From: Streptomyces physcomitrii
Lineage (GTDB): Bacteria; Actinomycetota; Actinomycetes; Streptomycetales; Streptomycetaceae
Length of the DNA stretch: 64,000 bases
Assembly: GCF_012273655.1 (NCBI RefSeq)
Contig: NZ_JAAWWP010000002.1
Location: forward strand, 253,650 to 317,649
Reading direction: 5' to 3'
Shown here: positions 34,267 to 43,234 of the stretch, piece by piece
How the letters are laid out: every line of letters begins with the position of its first letter
Numbering within the stretch: position 1 is the stretch's first letter
Notes under the pieces: model-generated
The model's database searches: none
What the model was told of the DNA's origin: nothing
What the model saw: only the letters and a program-made list of their open reading frames with translations
Translations under genes and position numbers: made by a program

Positions 34267-35706
34267 TCACGCCTGGCGGGAGGCCAGCTCCACCACGGTG
34301 ATGTCCGAGGGGGCGCCGACGCGGGTCGGCGGGCCCCAGGCTCCGGCGCCCCGGGAGACGTAGAGCTGGGTGTCGCCGTACTCCTCCAGACCGGCGAGCG
34401 TGGGGTTGGCGAGCCCGGCGACGAGGTTGCCGGGGAAGAGCTGGCCGCCGTGGGTGTGGCCGGAGAGCTGGAGGTCGACGCCGTGGCGGACCGCGTCGTG
34501 GATCACCACCGGCTGGTGGGCGAGGAGGACCGCGGCGCGGGAGCGGTCCCGGTCGCCGAGCGCCTTGGTGAAGTCGGGGCCCTGGCCCTCGCTCTCGCCC
34601 TGGACGTCGTTGACCCCGGCCAGGTCGAAGGCGCCGATCTCGACCCGGGCGTTCTCCAGGGGGTGCAGGCCCAGTTCGCGTACCTCGCGGACCCACTGCT
34701 CGGCGCCGGAGAAGTACTCGTGGTTGCCGGTCACGAAGAAGGAGCCGTGGCGCGCCCGCAGCTTCCGCAGCGGGGCCGCCGCCGGGCCGAGGTCCTTCAC
34801 GCTGCCGTCGACCAGGTCGCCGACGACCGCGATCAGGTCCGGCTGGGTGGAGTTGATGGTCTCCACCACCTTCTCGGCGAAGCCGCGGCCGAGGATCGGG
34901 CCCAGGTGGATGTCGCTGACCACCGCGATCCGGAAACCGTGCGCCGCCCGCGGCAGCTTCGCGAGCGGCACGGTCACCCGCTTGACCTTGGGCCCGCTCA
35001 GCACGCCGTACGTCCCGGCCCCGACCGTCGCGACGGCCGCGGCGGCGGCTGCCCCGCCGACGACTCGGGAGACGAAGAGGCGGCGGGTGGGGGTGGAGGT
35101 GGTGGGAGCGGATGGGGAGGGGGTGGGAGCGGGGGCCGGGTCCGGGGATTGCCGGTCCTCGGATCCGGGATCGTGGGATCCGGGGTCCTGGCCCGCACGG
35201 TCCTGGGAGCCGCGATCCTGGGATCGCGGATCCGAGGATTCCGGGTCCTGGGATTCCGGGTCCGTGGACTCATGATCCGAGGACCGACGCTCCTCGGCCC
35301 CCTGACCCTCGGCCCCCTGACCCTGGGATCCCCGATCCTGGGACCCCTGATCCAGGGACTCCCCTTCCCGGGACTCCCGCCCCCGGTCCCCCCACCGCCC
35401 CCGCATCAGCAGCGGCCGCACCAACTCCCCCACCAGGAGCGCCAGCAGCAGATACAGCGACAGGGCCAGCCACAGGAACCCCGGCCAGGCCAGCACCCGC
35501 TGGAGCCAGAAGGGTGCCCCGGCGCGTTCGGTGGCGAGGGCGGCGAACATGCAGAGCGGGCCCGCCACGATCAGCACCGTGCCCGCGCGGCGTACCGGCC
35601 CGGGCCCGCGGGTGGTGTCGCGGAACAGGCGGCGCCAGACGTACCAGTGCAGGGCGGCGAAGGCCGCGAGTACGGCGAGGAAGATCAGGACGAAGACGAC
35701 CACCAC
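34267..35706 (-). CDS. Membrane-anchored metallophosphoesterase
   Basis: A 479-residue protein (from GTG 35706). The N-terminus has three hydrophobic helices (VVVFVLIFLAVLAAFAALHW; VLIVAGPLCMFAALA; LWLALSLYLLLALLVGEL). Then comes a Gln/Ser/Asp/Glu-rich linker of about 90 residues, a TM-like or Tat-like segment (RLFVSRVVGGAAAAAAVATV), and a calcineurin-type phosphoesterase with IAVVSDIHLGPI, VVGDLVDGS, VTGNHEYF, LLAHQP and LSGHTHGGQLFPGN. The linker is encoded by degenerate tandem repeats. Frames extend to 35898 but are Pro/Arg-rich there. It is related to YkuE-like phosphodiesterases. The substrate is unknown. Confidence 0.87.
   Translation of the reverse strand: MVVVFVLIFLAVLAAFAALHWYVWRRLFRDTTRGPGPVRRAGTVLIVAGPLCMFAALATERAGAPFWLQRVLAWPGFLWLALSLYLLLALLVGELVRPLLMRGRWGDRGRESREGESLDQGSQDRGSQGQGAEGQGAEERRSSDHESTDPESQDPESSDPRSQDRGSQDRAGQDPGSHDPGSEDRQSPDPAPAPTPSPSAPTTSTPTRRLFVSRVVGGAAAAAAVATVGAGTYGVLSGPKVKRVTVPLAKLPRAAHGFRIAVVSDIHLGPILGRGFAEKVVETINSTQPDLIAVVGDLVDGSVKDLGPAAAPLRKLRARHGSFFVTGNHEYFSGAEQWVREVRELGLHPLENARVEIGAFDLAGVNDVQGESEGQGPDFTKALGDRDRSRAAVLLAHQPVVIHDAVRHGVDLQLSGHTHGGQLFPGNLVAGLANPTLAGLEEYGDTQLYVSRGAGAWGPPTRVGAPSDITVVELASRQA
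35155..35400. repeat. Degenerate short tandem repeats encoding the phosphoesterase linker
   Basis: Units of about 9-18 bases built on ATCCTGGGA/ATCCGGGGT recur many times. In the coding frame they give Ser-Gln-Asp-Arg-Gly and Asp-Pro-Glu-Ser type repeats. Confidence 0.7.
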
Positions 35707-35830
35707 GGTGCGTCGGCCTTCCGGTGCGTCGGTTGCTGAGGGGTCCGGCTGCTCCCCGGGGTGTCCGGTGTCCCTCGGCCGCGGTGCGGGGAGGGGTGCC
35801 GTCCGCGGAGATGCCGGGCGGGCGGGCCGG

Positions 35831-36070
35831 TCATGCCGTCTGTCGCAGGGCGCGCAGTCCGCGCAACCCGATGGCTCCGACAACCGTCCCCAGAACAAAG
35901 GAGACGACGGCGAGCGTCAGGTGCACCCAGAAGTACGCGGTGGGGTCGCCGTCGTCGAAAGCGAGCCCGCTGCCGTCCTTGACGAGATTCTTGACGAAAG
36001 TGATCCAGATGACCCAGCTCCACACCCCGAAGGCGAGCAGGAACCAGGAGACGGGTCGGCTGAGCTTCAT
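35831..36070 (-). CDS. SCO4848-family small membrane protein
   Basis: A 79-residue protein with two membrane helices: SWFLLAFGVWSWVIWITFV and WVHLTLAVVSFVLGTVVGAIGL. I recall this as the SCO4848 family, small membrane proteins of unknown function found next to dacC-like genes in Streptomyces. ATG start with no clear ribosome binding site; GATACT ends about eight bases upstream, so a leaderless message is possible. Divergent from the D,D-carboxypeptidase gene. Confidence 0.85.
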   Translation of the reverse strand: MKLSRPVSWFLLAFGVWSWVIWITFVKNLVKDGSGLAFDDGDPTAYFWVHLTLAVVSFVLGTVVGAIGLRGLRALRQTA

Positions 36071-36233
36071 GCGCCCAGTATCGCTTTCGGCCCGGCCGGG
36101 CCCGGCGGCGGGTCCGCACCCCGGGCGCGAGGCGGCCGCGCCCGGCACCGGCCGGGGTGCCGGCGGCCGGAAGTCGACCGAAGGGCGGACCTCGCCGGGC
36201 GCGTCGCGCCGGGGGCCCTGTACGTTCTCGACC

Positions 36234-37475
36234 GTGCCTGTCTCGAAAAAGACCGCCTTCCTGGTCGCTTCCGCCTCCTTGCTCTGCCTGTCGCTCACCG
36301 CGCCCGCCCTGGCCGACGACAAGCCCAAGGACCCCTCCCCCCGTCCCACGGCGCCGATGTCCAAGCTCGGCGGCGAGCTGCTCGGCAAGCCCGGCACCCA
36401 GGTGCGCCTCGCGGGCGGGGCCCCGGTGCTGCCGAAGAAGCTGACCGGGCGCTCCTGGCTGGTCGCGGACGCCGAGTCGGGCGAGGTGCTCGCCGCGCAC
36501 AACGCGCACTGGCGGCTGCCGCCCGCGAGCACCCTGAAGATGCTCTTCGCGGACACCGTGCTGCCGAAGTTCCCGAAGACCACGACCCACAAGGTCGCGG
36601 CGGCGGACCTCGCGGGCATGGGCGCCGGGTCGAGCCTGGTCGGCGTGAAGGAGGACCAGACGTACAGCGTGCACGACCTGTGGCTCGGGGTCTTCCTGCG
36701 CTCCGGGAACGACGCGGTGCATGTGCTCTCCGCGATGAACGGCGGCAAGAAGCAGACGGTCCGGGACATGCAGGAGCACGCCGAGGAGCTCCAGGCCCTG
36801 GACACCCATGTGGTCAGCCCGGACGGCTACGACGAGCCGGGCCAGGTCTCCTCCGCGTACGACCTCACCCTCTTCGCGCGGTCGGGGCTGCAGAAGAAGG
36901 ACTTCCGGGAGTACGCGGCGACAGCCCGGGCGAAGTTCCCCGGGGAGGCGAAGAAGGGCAAGAAGCGCCCGACCTTCGAGATACAGAACACCAACCGCCT
37001 GCTGACCGGCGACTACGACCTGGACGCCTACCGCGGCATCGCGGGCGTGAAGAACGGCAACACCACCAACGCGGGCGCGACCTTCACCGGGGTCGCCGAG
37101 CGCGACGGCCGGGTGCTGCTCGTCACCGTGATGAACCCCTCCGCCAAGGAGCACGACGCGGTCTACAAGGAGACCGCGAAGCTCCTGGACTGGGGTTTCG
37201 CGGCCTCCGGCAAGACCGAGCCGGTGGGCAATCTGGTGCGCCCGAAGAGCGAGTCCGGTGAGGAGGGCGCCGCGGGCGGCAGCGGCGGCAAGGACGGCGG
37301 TGCCTCGGGCGGCGACGACACCGAGGTGCAGAAGGCGGACTCGGCCTCCTCCGGCGGGGTCGGCACCGCGCTCGGCATCGCCGGTGGTGTCCTGGTCCTC
37401 CTCGCCGCGGCCGCCTTCCTGGTCAACCGCCGCTGGCCGCTCCCCGACCTGGTCCGCCGCCGTCCTCGTCCCTGA
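36234..37475 (+). CDS. D-alanyl-D-alanine carboxypeptidase (low-molecular-weight PBP)
   Basis: A 413-residue serine peptidase that trims the terminal D-Ala of peptidoglycan stem peptides. The signal peptide is KKTAFLVASASLLCLSLTAPALA. The S11 motifs are SxxK at Ser99-Lys102 (PPASTLKML), SGN at 157-159 (FLRSGNDAV), and KNG in AGVKNGNTTNAG, where Asn replaces the Thr of KTG. After a Gly/Ser/Asp-rich spacer, a C-terminal helix (GTALGIAGGVLVLLAAAAFLV) anchors it to the membrane. The start is GTG. Its 3' end overlaps the converging YihY-type gene by 53 bases. Confidence 0.95.
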   Translation: MPVSKKTAFLVASASLLCLSLTAPALADDKPKDPSPRPTAPMSKLGGELLGKPGTQVRLAGGAPVLPKKLTGRSWLVADAESGEVLAAHNAHWRLPPASTLKMLFADTVLPKFPKTTTHKVAAADLAGMGAGSSLVGVKEDQTYSVHDLWLGVFLRSGNDAVHVLSAMNGGKKQTVRDMQEHAEELQALDTHVVSPDGYDEPGQVSSAYDLTLFARSGLQKKDFREYAATARAKFPGEAKKGKKRPTFEIQNTNRLLTGDYDLDAYRGIAGVKNGNTTNAGATFTGVAERDGRVLLVTVMNPSAKEHDAVYKETAKLLDWGFAASGKTEPVGNLVRPKSESGEEGAAGGSGGKDGGASGGDDTEVQKADSASSGGVGTALGIAGGVLVLLAAAAFLVNRRWPLPDLVRRRPRP

Positions 37476-38580
37476 CCCCGGCGCCGTCCGCGTCCCCGGC
37501 CGCCGCGCCCCCGGCGCCCGCGTCACGGGCCTCGCCCGCGGCCGGATCGCCACCGGCGCCCGGACTGCCACCGACCGGACTGCCACCGCCGCCGTACGCC
37601 TCACCGGGTGCGGCGGCGGTGCCGGTGCCGGAGGTGTCGGTCCCGGTGACCGCGGTGGCGCCCCCCGCCGCCGCGCCCTCCTCGGGTCCCGCCACCGGGC
37701 CGGGCTCGTCCCACTTCACGCGGTCCGCCTCGGCCTCCGGGGAGGTGGCCGTCCAGGCGGCGCAGAAGAGCAGCAGCTTGGCGGTGAAGTTGATCCACAG
37801 CAGCAGGGCGACCGGGACGCCGAAGGTGCCGTACATGCTCTTGCCCGCGACGCCGCTGATGTAGCCGCCGAGCAGCAGCTTGAGCAGTTCGAAGCCGAGG
37901 GCGCCGATGAGGGCGGCGACGACCAGCGGGCGGCGGTGCGGTTCGGCGCCGGGCAGCAGGGTCAGTACGTAGAGCAGGATCAGGAAGTCGGCGAGGACGG
38001 CGACCGCGAAGGCGGCGAGCTGGAGCAGCACCCCGCCGAACCCGCCCTCCTCGATGCCGAGTTGGCGGCTGGTCCAGCCGACGGTGATCGAGGCGAGGGT
38101 GGAGACGACCATGGAGGCGAGGCCCGCGCCGCCGAGCCCGGCGAGGATGCCCGCGTCCTTGGCCTTGCGCAGGACGGGGTTCTCCTCGGGCTCCGGCAGC
38201 TCCCAGACCGCGCGCAGGCACTCGCGCATCGAGCCGACCCAGCCGATGCCGGTGAAGAGCAGCAGGGCGCCGGCGATCAGGCCGACGGTGCCGGCGTTGT
38301 CGACCAGGGCGCTGATGTCGAGTTCGTCGGAGATGCCGGGGACCTGTTCGGCCAGCTTGTCCTGGAGGTCCTGGCGGCGGCTGTCGCTGAGGGTGGCGGC
38401 GGCGACCGCGGCGCCCAGGGTGAGCAGCGGGAAGAGCGCCAGGAAGCTGATGAAGGTCATCGCCGCGGCGAGTTGGGACCACTTCACCTCGTCGAGGCGC
38501 TCGTAGGCGCGCCAGGGATGCGTCCGCATCAGGCGGGTGAAGCCCGGCCCCACCACAGGTAGGTTTTTCAGCCAGTCCAT
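37423..38580 (-). CDS. YihY/virulence factor BrkB family membrane protein
   Basis: A 385-residue inner-membrane protein with about six hydrophobic helices, of the YihY/BrkB (formerly RNase BN) family of unknown function. Family features are YERLDEVKWSQLAAAMTFISFLALFPLL, ILLYVLTLLPGAEPHRRPL and GTFGVPVALLLWINFTAKLLLF. The last 85 residues are a Gly/Ala/Pro-rich cytoplasmic tail. The ATG start lies at 38580. The tail-coding DNA overlaps the end of the carboxypeptidase gene. Confidence 0.93.
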   Translation of the reverse strand: MDWLKNLPVVGPGFTRLMRTHPWRAYERLDEVKWSQLAAAMTFISFLALFPLLTLGAAVAAATLSDSRRQDLQDKLAEQVPGISDELDISALVDNAGTVGLIAGALLLFTGIGWVGSMRECLRAVWELPEPEENPVLRKAKDAGILAGLGGAGLASMVVSTLASITVGWTSRQLGIEEGGFGGVLLQLAAFAVAVLADFLILLYVLTLLPGAEPHRRPLVVAALIGALGFELLKLLLGGYISGVAGKSMYGTFGVPVALLLWINFTAKLLLFCAAWTATSPEAEADRVKWDEPGPVAGPEEGAAAGGATAVTGTDTSGTGTAAAPGEAYGGGGSPVGGSPGAGGDPAAGEARDAGAGGAAAGDADGAGVRDEDGGGPGRGAASGG

Positions 38581-38787
38581 GATCTGCGTCTGCCCCCGTC
38601 ACGTGGTCTCTACCGCTTACGGAGCCGGATTCCCCGGCGGAAACTGTTCCCTCTGCCGCCTGTTGCCGGAGCCCGGCGGGCTTGCCCGGTCCGCGACAGA
38701 CGGAACTTCTCACTCGTATCGCCTATTTCACAGCATCTCGGTTGCGGCTTTGACAATAGTCCGCAATCCCGGCGATACCGTCCCTGC

Positions 38788-40179
38788 ATGGCTCCTGAGT
38801 CCGCTGCACCCGCCCGTCCCGCCGCCCCGGCCCCCGCCGACTGGCCGGTCCCGGTCACCGGCTGGGGCCGCACCTCCGCCAGCTCCGCCCGCCTGCTGCG
38901 CCCGCGTTCGTACGAGGACGCGGCGGAGACGGTACGGGGCTGGGCGCTGCCCGGTGCGCGCGGCGGCATCCCGCGCGGGCTCGGCCGGGCGCACGGGGAC
39001 GCGGCGCAGAGCGCGGGCGGCGCCGTGCTCGACATGACCGCGCTGAACCGCGTCCATGTCATCGACGTGGCCACCGGCACCCTGCTCACCGACGCGGGCG
39101 TCAGCCTCGCCCGGCTCGCCGAAGTGCTGCTGCCGCACGGCTGGTTCCTGCCGGTGAGCCCGGGCAGCGGGCAGGTGACGGTGGGCGGGGCGATCGGCGC
39201 GGACGTGCACGGGCTCGGCCACCGCGCGGCGGGCTCCTTCGCCCGGCACCTGCTCTCCCTCGAACTCCTCACCGCGGACGGCGAGGTGCGCACCGTCCCG
39301 CGCGGCACTCCCCTCTTCGACGCCACCACCGGCGGACTCGGCCTGACCGGGGCGGTGCTCACCGCCACCCTGCGCCTGCTGCGGGTGGAGACCTCCCTGC
39401 TGACGGTGGAGACCGAACGTGCCCCGGATCTCGACGACTTGCTGCACCGGATGAGCACCTCCGCACCGCCCCGCCGGTACGAGGCCGCCTGGATCGACCT
39501 GCTCGCCCGCGGCCGCTCCACCGGACGCGCCGCGCTGCTCCGCGCCGACCACCTGCCCGCCCGGGAGCTGCCCTCCCGGGCCCGGCGCGCCGCGGCGGCC
39601 CTCGGCCCCGGTCAAGGCCCGTATCCGCCGCGGCAGTTGGCGCCGGGCCCGCTCGGACTGCGGGCGACCGGCGCCTGGCAGGGCCTGCGGCTGCGCACCC
39701 TGCCCCGCACCGGTACCCGCCGCCTGTGCGAACTGGACGCCTTCTTCCACCCCCGCGAGGCACCCCGGCCCCGCCACCGCGGAGGCCTGATCCGCTACGA
39801 GTGCCTGCTGCCGTACGAGGCGCAGGGGACCCTGGAGCGACTGGTAAGGAGGCTGGCCCGGCGCGGCTGCCCGGCACCGCTCGCCCTGCTCCGCCGCTTC
39901 GGCGAGGGCGACCCGGGCTGGCTGTCCTTCGCGGCGCCCGGCTGGTCGCTCTGCCTGGACCTGCCCGCGCGGCTGCCCGGGCTCGGCGCCTTCCTGGACC
40001 GGCTGGACGAGGAGGTCGCGGCGGCGGGCGGCCGGGTCCGGCTCGCCGAGGACGCCCGGCTGCGGCCCGATCTCCTTGCCGCGATGTACCCGCGTCTGAC
40101 CGAGTTCCGCGAGCTGCGCCGCACCCTCGACCCGCGCGGCCTGTTCGCCTCCGACCTCTCCCGGCGCCTGGATCTGTAG
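38788..40179 (+). CDS. dprE1: DprE1-like decaprenylphosphoryl-beta-D-ribose oxidase
   Basis: A 463-residue FAD-dependent oxidase of the VAO/PCMH fold, which with DprE2 epimerises polyprenylphosphoryl-ribose to the arabinose form. Hallmarks are the FAD-binding PRGLGRAHGDAAQ, FLPVSPGSGQVTVGGAIGAD VHG region, a SFARHLLSLELLTADGEV stretch, and the C-terminal AAPGWSLCLDLP. Cys389 in that last motif corresponds in position and context to the benzothiazinone-reactive Cys of the mycobacterial enzyme, as I remember it. It starts at ATG and is followed 45 bases later by dprE2. The final acceptor of the arabinose in this organism is unknown. Confidence 0.85.
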   Translation: MAPESAAPARPAAPAPADWPVPVTGWGRTSASSARLLRPRSYEDAAETVRGWALPGARGGIPRGLGRAHGDAAQSAGGAVLDMTALNRVHVIDVATGTLLTDAGVSLARLAEVLLPHGWFLPVSPGSGQVTVGGAIGADVHGLGHRAAGSFARHLLSLELLTADGEVRTVPRGTPLFDATTGGLGLTGAVLTATLRLLRVETSLLTVETERAPDLDDLLHRMSTSAPPRRYEAAWIDLLARGRSTGRAALLRADHLPARELPSRARRAAAALGPGQGPYPPRQLAPGPLGLRATGAWQGLRLRTLPRTGTRRLCELDAFFHPREAPRPRHRGGLIRYECLLPYEAQGTLERLVRRLARRGCPAPLALLRRFGEGDPGWLSFAAPGWSLCLDLPARLPGLGAFLDRLDEEVAAAGGRVRLAEDARLRPDLLAAMYPRLTEFRELRRTLDPRGLFASDLSRRLDL

Positions 40180-40224
40180 GCCCCTGTCGTCATCCAACCG
40201 CCCACCCCCGCACAGGAGTTGCCC

Positions 40225-40980
40225 ATGAAGGACGCCTTCGGAGCCCCGCAGTCCCTGCTCGTCCTCGGCGCCACCTCCGAGATCGCGCTCGCCACCGCCC
40301 GGCGCCTGGTGGCCCGCCGCACCCGTACCGTCTGGCTGGCCGGGCGGCCCTCCCCGGAGCGGGAGTCGGCCGCCGGGTGGCTGCGCGCGCTCGGCGCCGC
40401 CGTGCACACCGTGGACTTCGACGCGCTGGACACCGCCGCCCACGAGGAGTGCCTCGGCAAGGTCTTCGCCGAGGGCGACATCGACATGGTGCTGCTCGCC
40501 TTCGGCGTCCTCGGCGACCAGGCGCACGACGAGAGCGACCCGGGCGCGGCGGTCCGGGTGGCGCAGACCAACTACACCGGCGCCGTCTCCGCGGGCCTGA
40601 TCTGCGCCCAGGCGCTCCAGGAGCAGGGCCAGGGCTCCCTGGTGGTGCTCTCCTCGGTGGCCGCGGAGCGCGCCCGCCGCACCGACTTCATCTACGGCTC
40701 CAGCAAGGCCGGTCTCGACACCTTCGCCCAGGGCCTCGGCGACGCCCTGCACGGCACCGGGGTGCACGTGATGGTGGTCCGCCCGGGCTTCGTCCGCTCC
40801 CGGATGACCGAGGGCCGCGAGGAGCAGCCACTGGCCGCCACCCCGGAAGAGGTCGCCGTCGCCATCGAGTCAGGCCTGCGCCGCCGGGCCCAGACGGTCT
40901 GGGTGCCGGGCGCGCTGCGGGTGGTGATGTCGGCGGTGCGGCATCTGCCGCGGGGGGTGTTCCGGCGGCTGCCGATGTGA
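40225..40980 (+). CDS. dprE2: DprE2-like 2-ulose reductase (SDR family)
   Basis: A 251-residue short-chain dehydrogenase, the partner that reduces the keto intermediate made by DprE1 with NAD(P)H. The nucleotide-binding motif is LLVLGATSEIALATARRL. DFDALDTA, LLAFGVLGDQ, NYTGAVSAG and the catalytic SSVAAERARRTDFIYGSSKAGL (Ser, then YxxxK) follow. ATG 40225 is chosen because AGGAG lies six bases upstream; TTG 40219 is the alternative. The membrane-helix-free C-terminus (ALRVVMSAVRHLPRGVFRRL) is amphipathic, as in other DprE2 proteins. Confidence 0.88.
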   Translation: MKDAFGAPQSLLVLGATSEIALATARRLVARRTRTVWLAGRPSPERESAAGWLRALGAAVHTVDFDALDTAAHEECLGKVFAEGDIDMVLLAFGVLGDQAHDESDPGAAVRVAQTNYTGAVSAGLICAQALQEQGQGSLVVLSSVAAERARRTDFIYGSSKAGLDTFAQGLGDALHGTGVHVMVVRPGFVRSRMTEGREEQPLAATPEEVAVAIESGLRRRAQTVWVPGALRVVMSAVRHLPRGVFRRLPM

Positions 40981-41088
40981 GGGGTCTGCCACGCTGAGCG
41001 ACGCCCCGATCCCGGTGTCGGCGGCGGCCCCGAGGCCAGCCTCAGCAGCAAATCGAGGCCAGGACCGGCAGCGGCCCCGGGCGCGGGC

Positions 41089-41670
41089 TCACCGGCGGCT
41101 GGGGGTGCCCTGGCTGGCCGGGTGGGTGGCCTGCGGGGGGACCGTGAGGGGGCCGAAGGGGAAGTCGCGCAGGCGGCGCCAGACGGCGTCGGCGCCCTGT
41201 TCGTAGAGCGCGAAGCCGTGGCAGGTCCAGGCGGCCTCGTACTCGGCCAGTTCCGCGTAGGCGCGGTCCATGGCGGCCTCGTCGATGCCGTGCGCCACGG
41301 TGACGTGCGGGTGGTACGGGAACTGCAGCTCGCGGGCGACCGGGCCCTCGGGGTCGCGCAGCTCCTGCTGGAGCCAGGTGCAGGCGGAGCCGCCCTCGGC
41401 GACCCGGACGTAGACCACCGGGGAGAGCGGGCGGAAGGTGCCGGTGCCGGCGAGGCGCATCGGGAAGGCCCGGCCCTGGGCCGCGACCTCGGCGAGGTGC
41501 TTCTCGATCGCCGGGACCGTGGCGCCGTCCACCTCGGTCGGCGGGATGAGCGTGACGTGGGTGGGAATGCCGTGTGCCGCGCGGTCGCCGAAGCCCGCAC
41601 GCCGCTCCTGGAGCAGGCTGCCGTGAGGCTCCGGGACCGCGATCGAGACGCCGATCGTTACGGTCCCCAC
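41089..41670 (-). CDS. 2H phosphoesterase / 2'-5' RNA ligase family protein
   Basis: A 193-residue protein with two His-x-Thr motifs, HVTLIPP near residue 37 and HPHVTVAHG near residue 125, defining the 2H phosphoesterase fold. Members cleave or form 2'-5' linkages or cyclic phosphates in RNA or nucleotides. GTG 41670 is chosen because GGGAG precedes it and the protein then starts with the first beta strand; a longer frame to 41988 is not conserved-looking. It lies downstream of trpS in the same direction, about 235 bases away. Confidence 0.88.
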   Translation of the reverse strand: MGTVTIGVSIAVPEPHGSLLQERRAGFGDRAAHGIPTHVTLIPPTEVDGATVPAIEKHLAEVAAQGRAFPMRLAGTGTFRPLSPVVYVRVAEGGSACTWLQQELRDPEGPVARELQFPYHPHVTVAHGIDEAAMDRAYAELAEYEAAWTCHGFALYEQGADAVWRRLRDFPFGPLTVPPQATHPASQGTPSRR

Positions 41671-41905
41671 GTCGTCTCCCGTCGGGTAGGTGGGATGGGG
41701 TGGCTGGGAAGAGCTCTTGTGTTGTCGCGCCGTGGTCCTGCCCGGCGTCCCGCGCCGGTCCTGCCGGTCCGCGCCCCCGCACGGTGGCGGTGGCCCGGCC
41801 CTCCTGCGCGGTGGCCGCCCGGCCTGGGCCGGGGGCCGCCTCCTGTCGCTTGTGTCGCCTTTCGTGGCGCCTGGGGCGGCCCTACGACTGTACGACGCTT
41901 TTGGG

Positions 41906-42919
41906 TCAGTGCTTAGCGGGAAGCAGGCCGACCTTCTCGTAGGCCTGGGCGAGGGTCTCGGCGGCGACGGCCCGCGCCTTCTCGGCACCCTTGGCGAGCA
42001 GGGAGTCGAGGGTCTCCGGGTCGTCCATGTACTGCTGGGTGCGCTCCCGGAAGGGTGTGACGAATTCGACCATCACCTCGGCCAGGTCCGTCTTCAGCGC
42101 ACCGTAGCCCTTGCCCTCGTACTTCTGCTCCAGTTCCGGGATTCCGGCACCCGTGAGGGTGGCGTAGATGGTGAGGAGGTTGCTGACCCCGGGCTTCTTC
42201 TCGGCGTCGTAGCGGATCACGGTGTCGGTGTCGGTGACCGCGCTCTTGACCTTCTTCGCGGTGGTCTTCGGCTCGTCGAGGAGGTTGATGAGCCCCTTCG
42301 GCGTGGACGCCGACTTGCTCATCTTGATCGCCGGGTCCTGGAGGTCGTAGATCTTCGCCGTCTCCTTCAGGATGTACGGCGCGGGCAGCGTGAAGGTCTG
42401 CCCGAAGCGGCCGTTGAAGCGCTCGGCGAGGTCGCGGGTCAGCTCGATGTGCTGGCGCTGGTCCTCGCCGACCGGCACCTGGTCGGCCTGGTAGAGCAGG
42501 ATGTCGGCGACCTGGAGGATCGGGTACGTGAACAGGCCGACGGTGGCCCGCTCGGCGCCCTGCTTGGCCGCCTTGTCCTTGAACTGCGTCATCCGGGAGG
42601 CCTCGCCGAAGCCGGTCAGGCAGTTCATGATCCAGCCGAGCTGCGCGTGCTCGGGCACATGGCTCTGCACGAAGAGGGTGCAGCGCTCCGGGTCGACCCC
42701 GGCGGCGAGCAGCTGGGCGGCGGCGAAGCGGGTGTTCGCCTTCAGCTCGGCCGGGTCCTGCGGCACCGTGATCGCGTGCAGGTCGACGACCATGTAGAAG
42801 GCGTCGTGGCTCTCCTGGAGCGCCACCCACTGGCGCACCGCGCCGAGGTAGTTGCCGAGGTGGAACGAGCCCGAGGTGGGCTGGATCCCGGAGAGCACGC
42901 GGGGCTTGTTCGAGGCCAT
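41906..42919 (-). CDS. trpS: Tryptophan--tRNA ligase
   Basis: A 337-residue class I aminoacyl-tRNA synthetase. The HIGH-like motif is [55 protein letters not shown] and the IKMSKSAST motif are all present. The length and order match bacterial TrpRS. The two-residue change in HIGH (FHLG) is normal for this enzyme. It starts at ATG and stands apart from its neighbours. Confidence 0.97.
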   Translation of the reverse strand: MASNKPRVLSGIQPTSGSFHLGNYLGAVRQWVALQESHDAFYMVVDLHAITVPQDPAELKANTRFAAAQLLAAGVDPERCTLFVQSHVPEHAQLGWIMNCLTGFGEASRMTQFKDKAAKQGAERATVGLFTYPILQVADILLYQADQVPVGEDQRQHIELTRDLAERFNGRFGQTFTLPAPYILKETAKIYDLQDPAIKMSKSASTPKGLINLLDEPKTTAKKVKSAVTDTDTVIRYDAEKKPGVSNLLTIYATLTGAGIPELEQKYEGKGYGALKTDLAEVMVEFVTPFRERTQQYMDDPETLDSLLAKGAEKARAVAAETLAQAYEKVGLLPAKH

Positions 42920-43234
42920 GGGCCCATTCTCTCAGGTGTCCGCGACAGCCGGGAAACGGATCACCGACAGTTCGGAACGCGTGCCGGTCTCCGCGCCGGT
43001 CGACGGTGCGGCAGAGGGGTGCGGCAGAGGGGCGTGCGCCGGACTGTCCGGAGAGCCGGGTACCGGTGGCGTCCCGCCCGGTGTGCGGAGTCGATGAGCC
43101 CCCGGTGTGCGGGGTCGATCAGCTATACCTGGGCCGGATCAGGCCGGTGGCCGTACGAGGCCGGACGAGGAAGGGGACAGCGCCGCCGACGGACAGCATG
43201 ATGGCCTTCCGGACGCAGACCGTGGAGGGCACCG
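42920..43234. other. Intergenic region before the STAND gene, with tandem repeats
   Basis: 315 bases between divergent genes. GTGCGGCAGAGGGG is repeated directly twice at about 43007-43034. A 23-24-bp imperfect repeat, CCCGGTGTGCGGAGTCGATG, occurs at 43077 and 43101. TATACC at 43124-43129 is a possible -10 for the STAND gene, without a matching -35. Confidence 0.5.
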
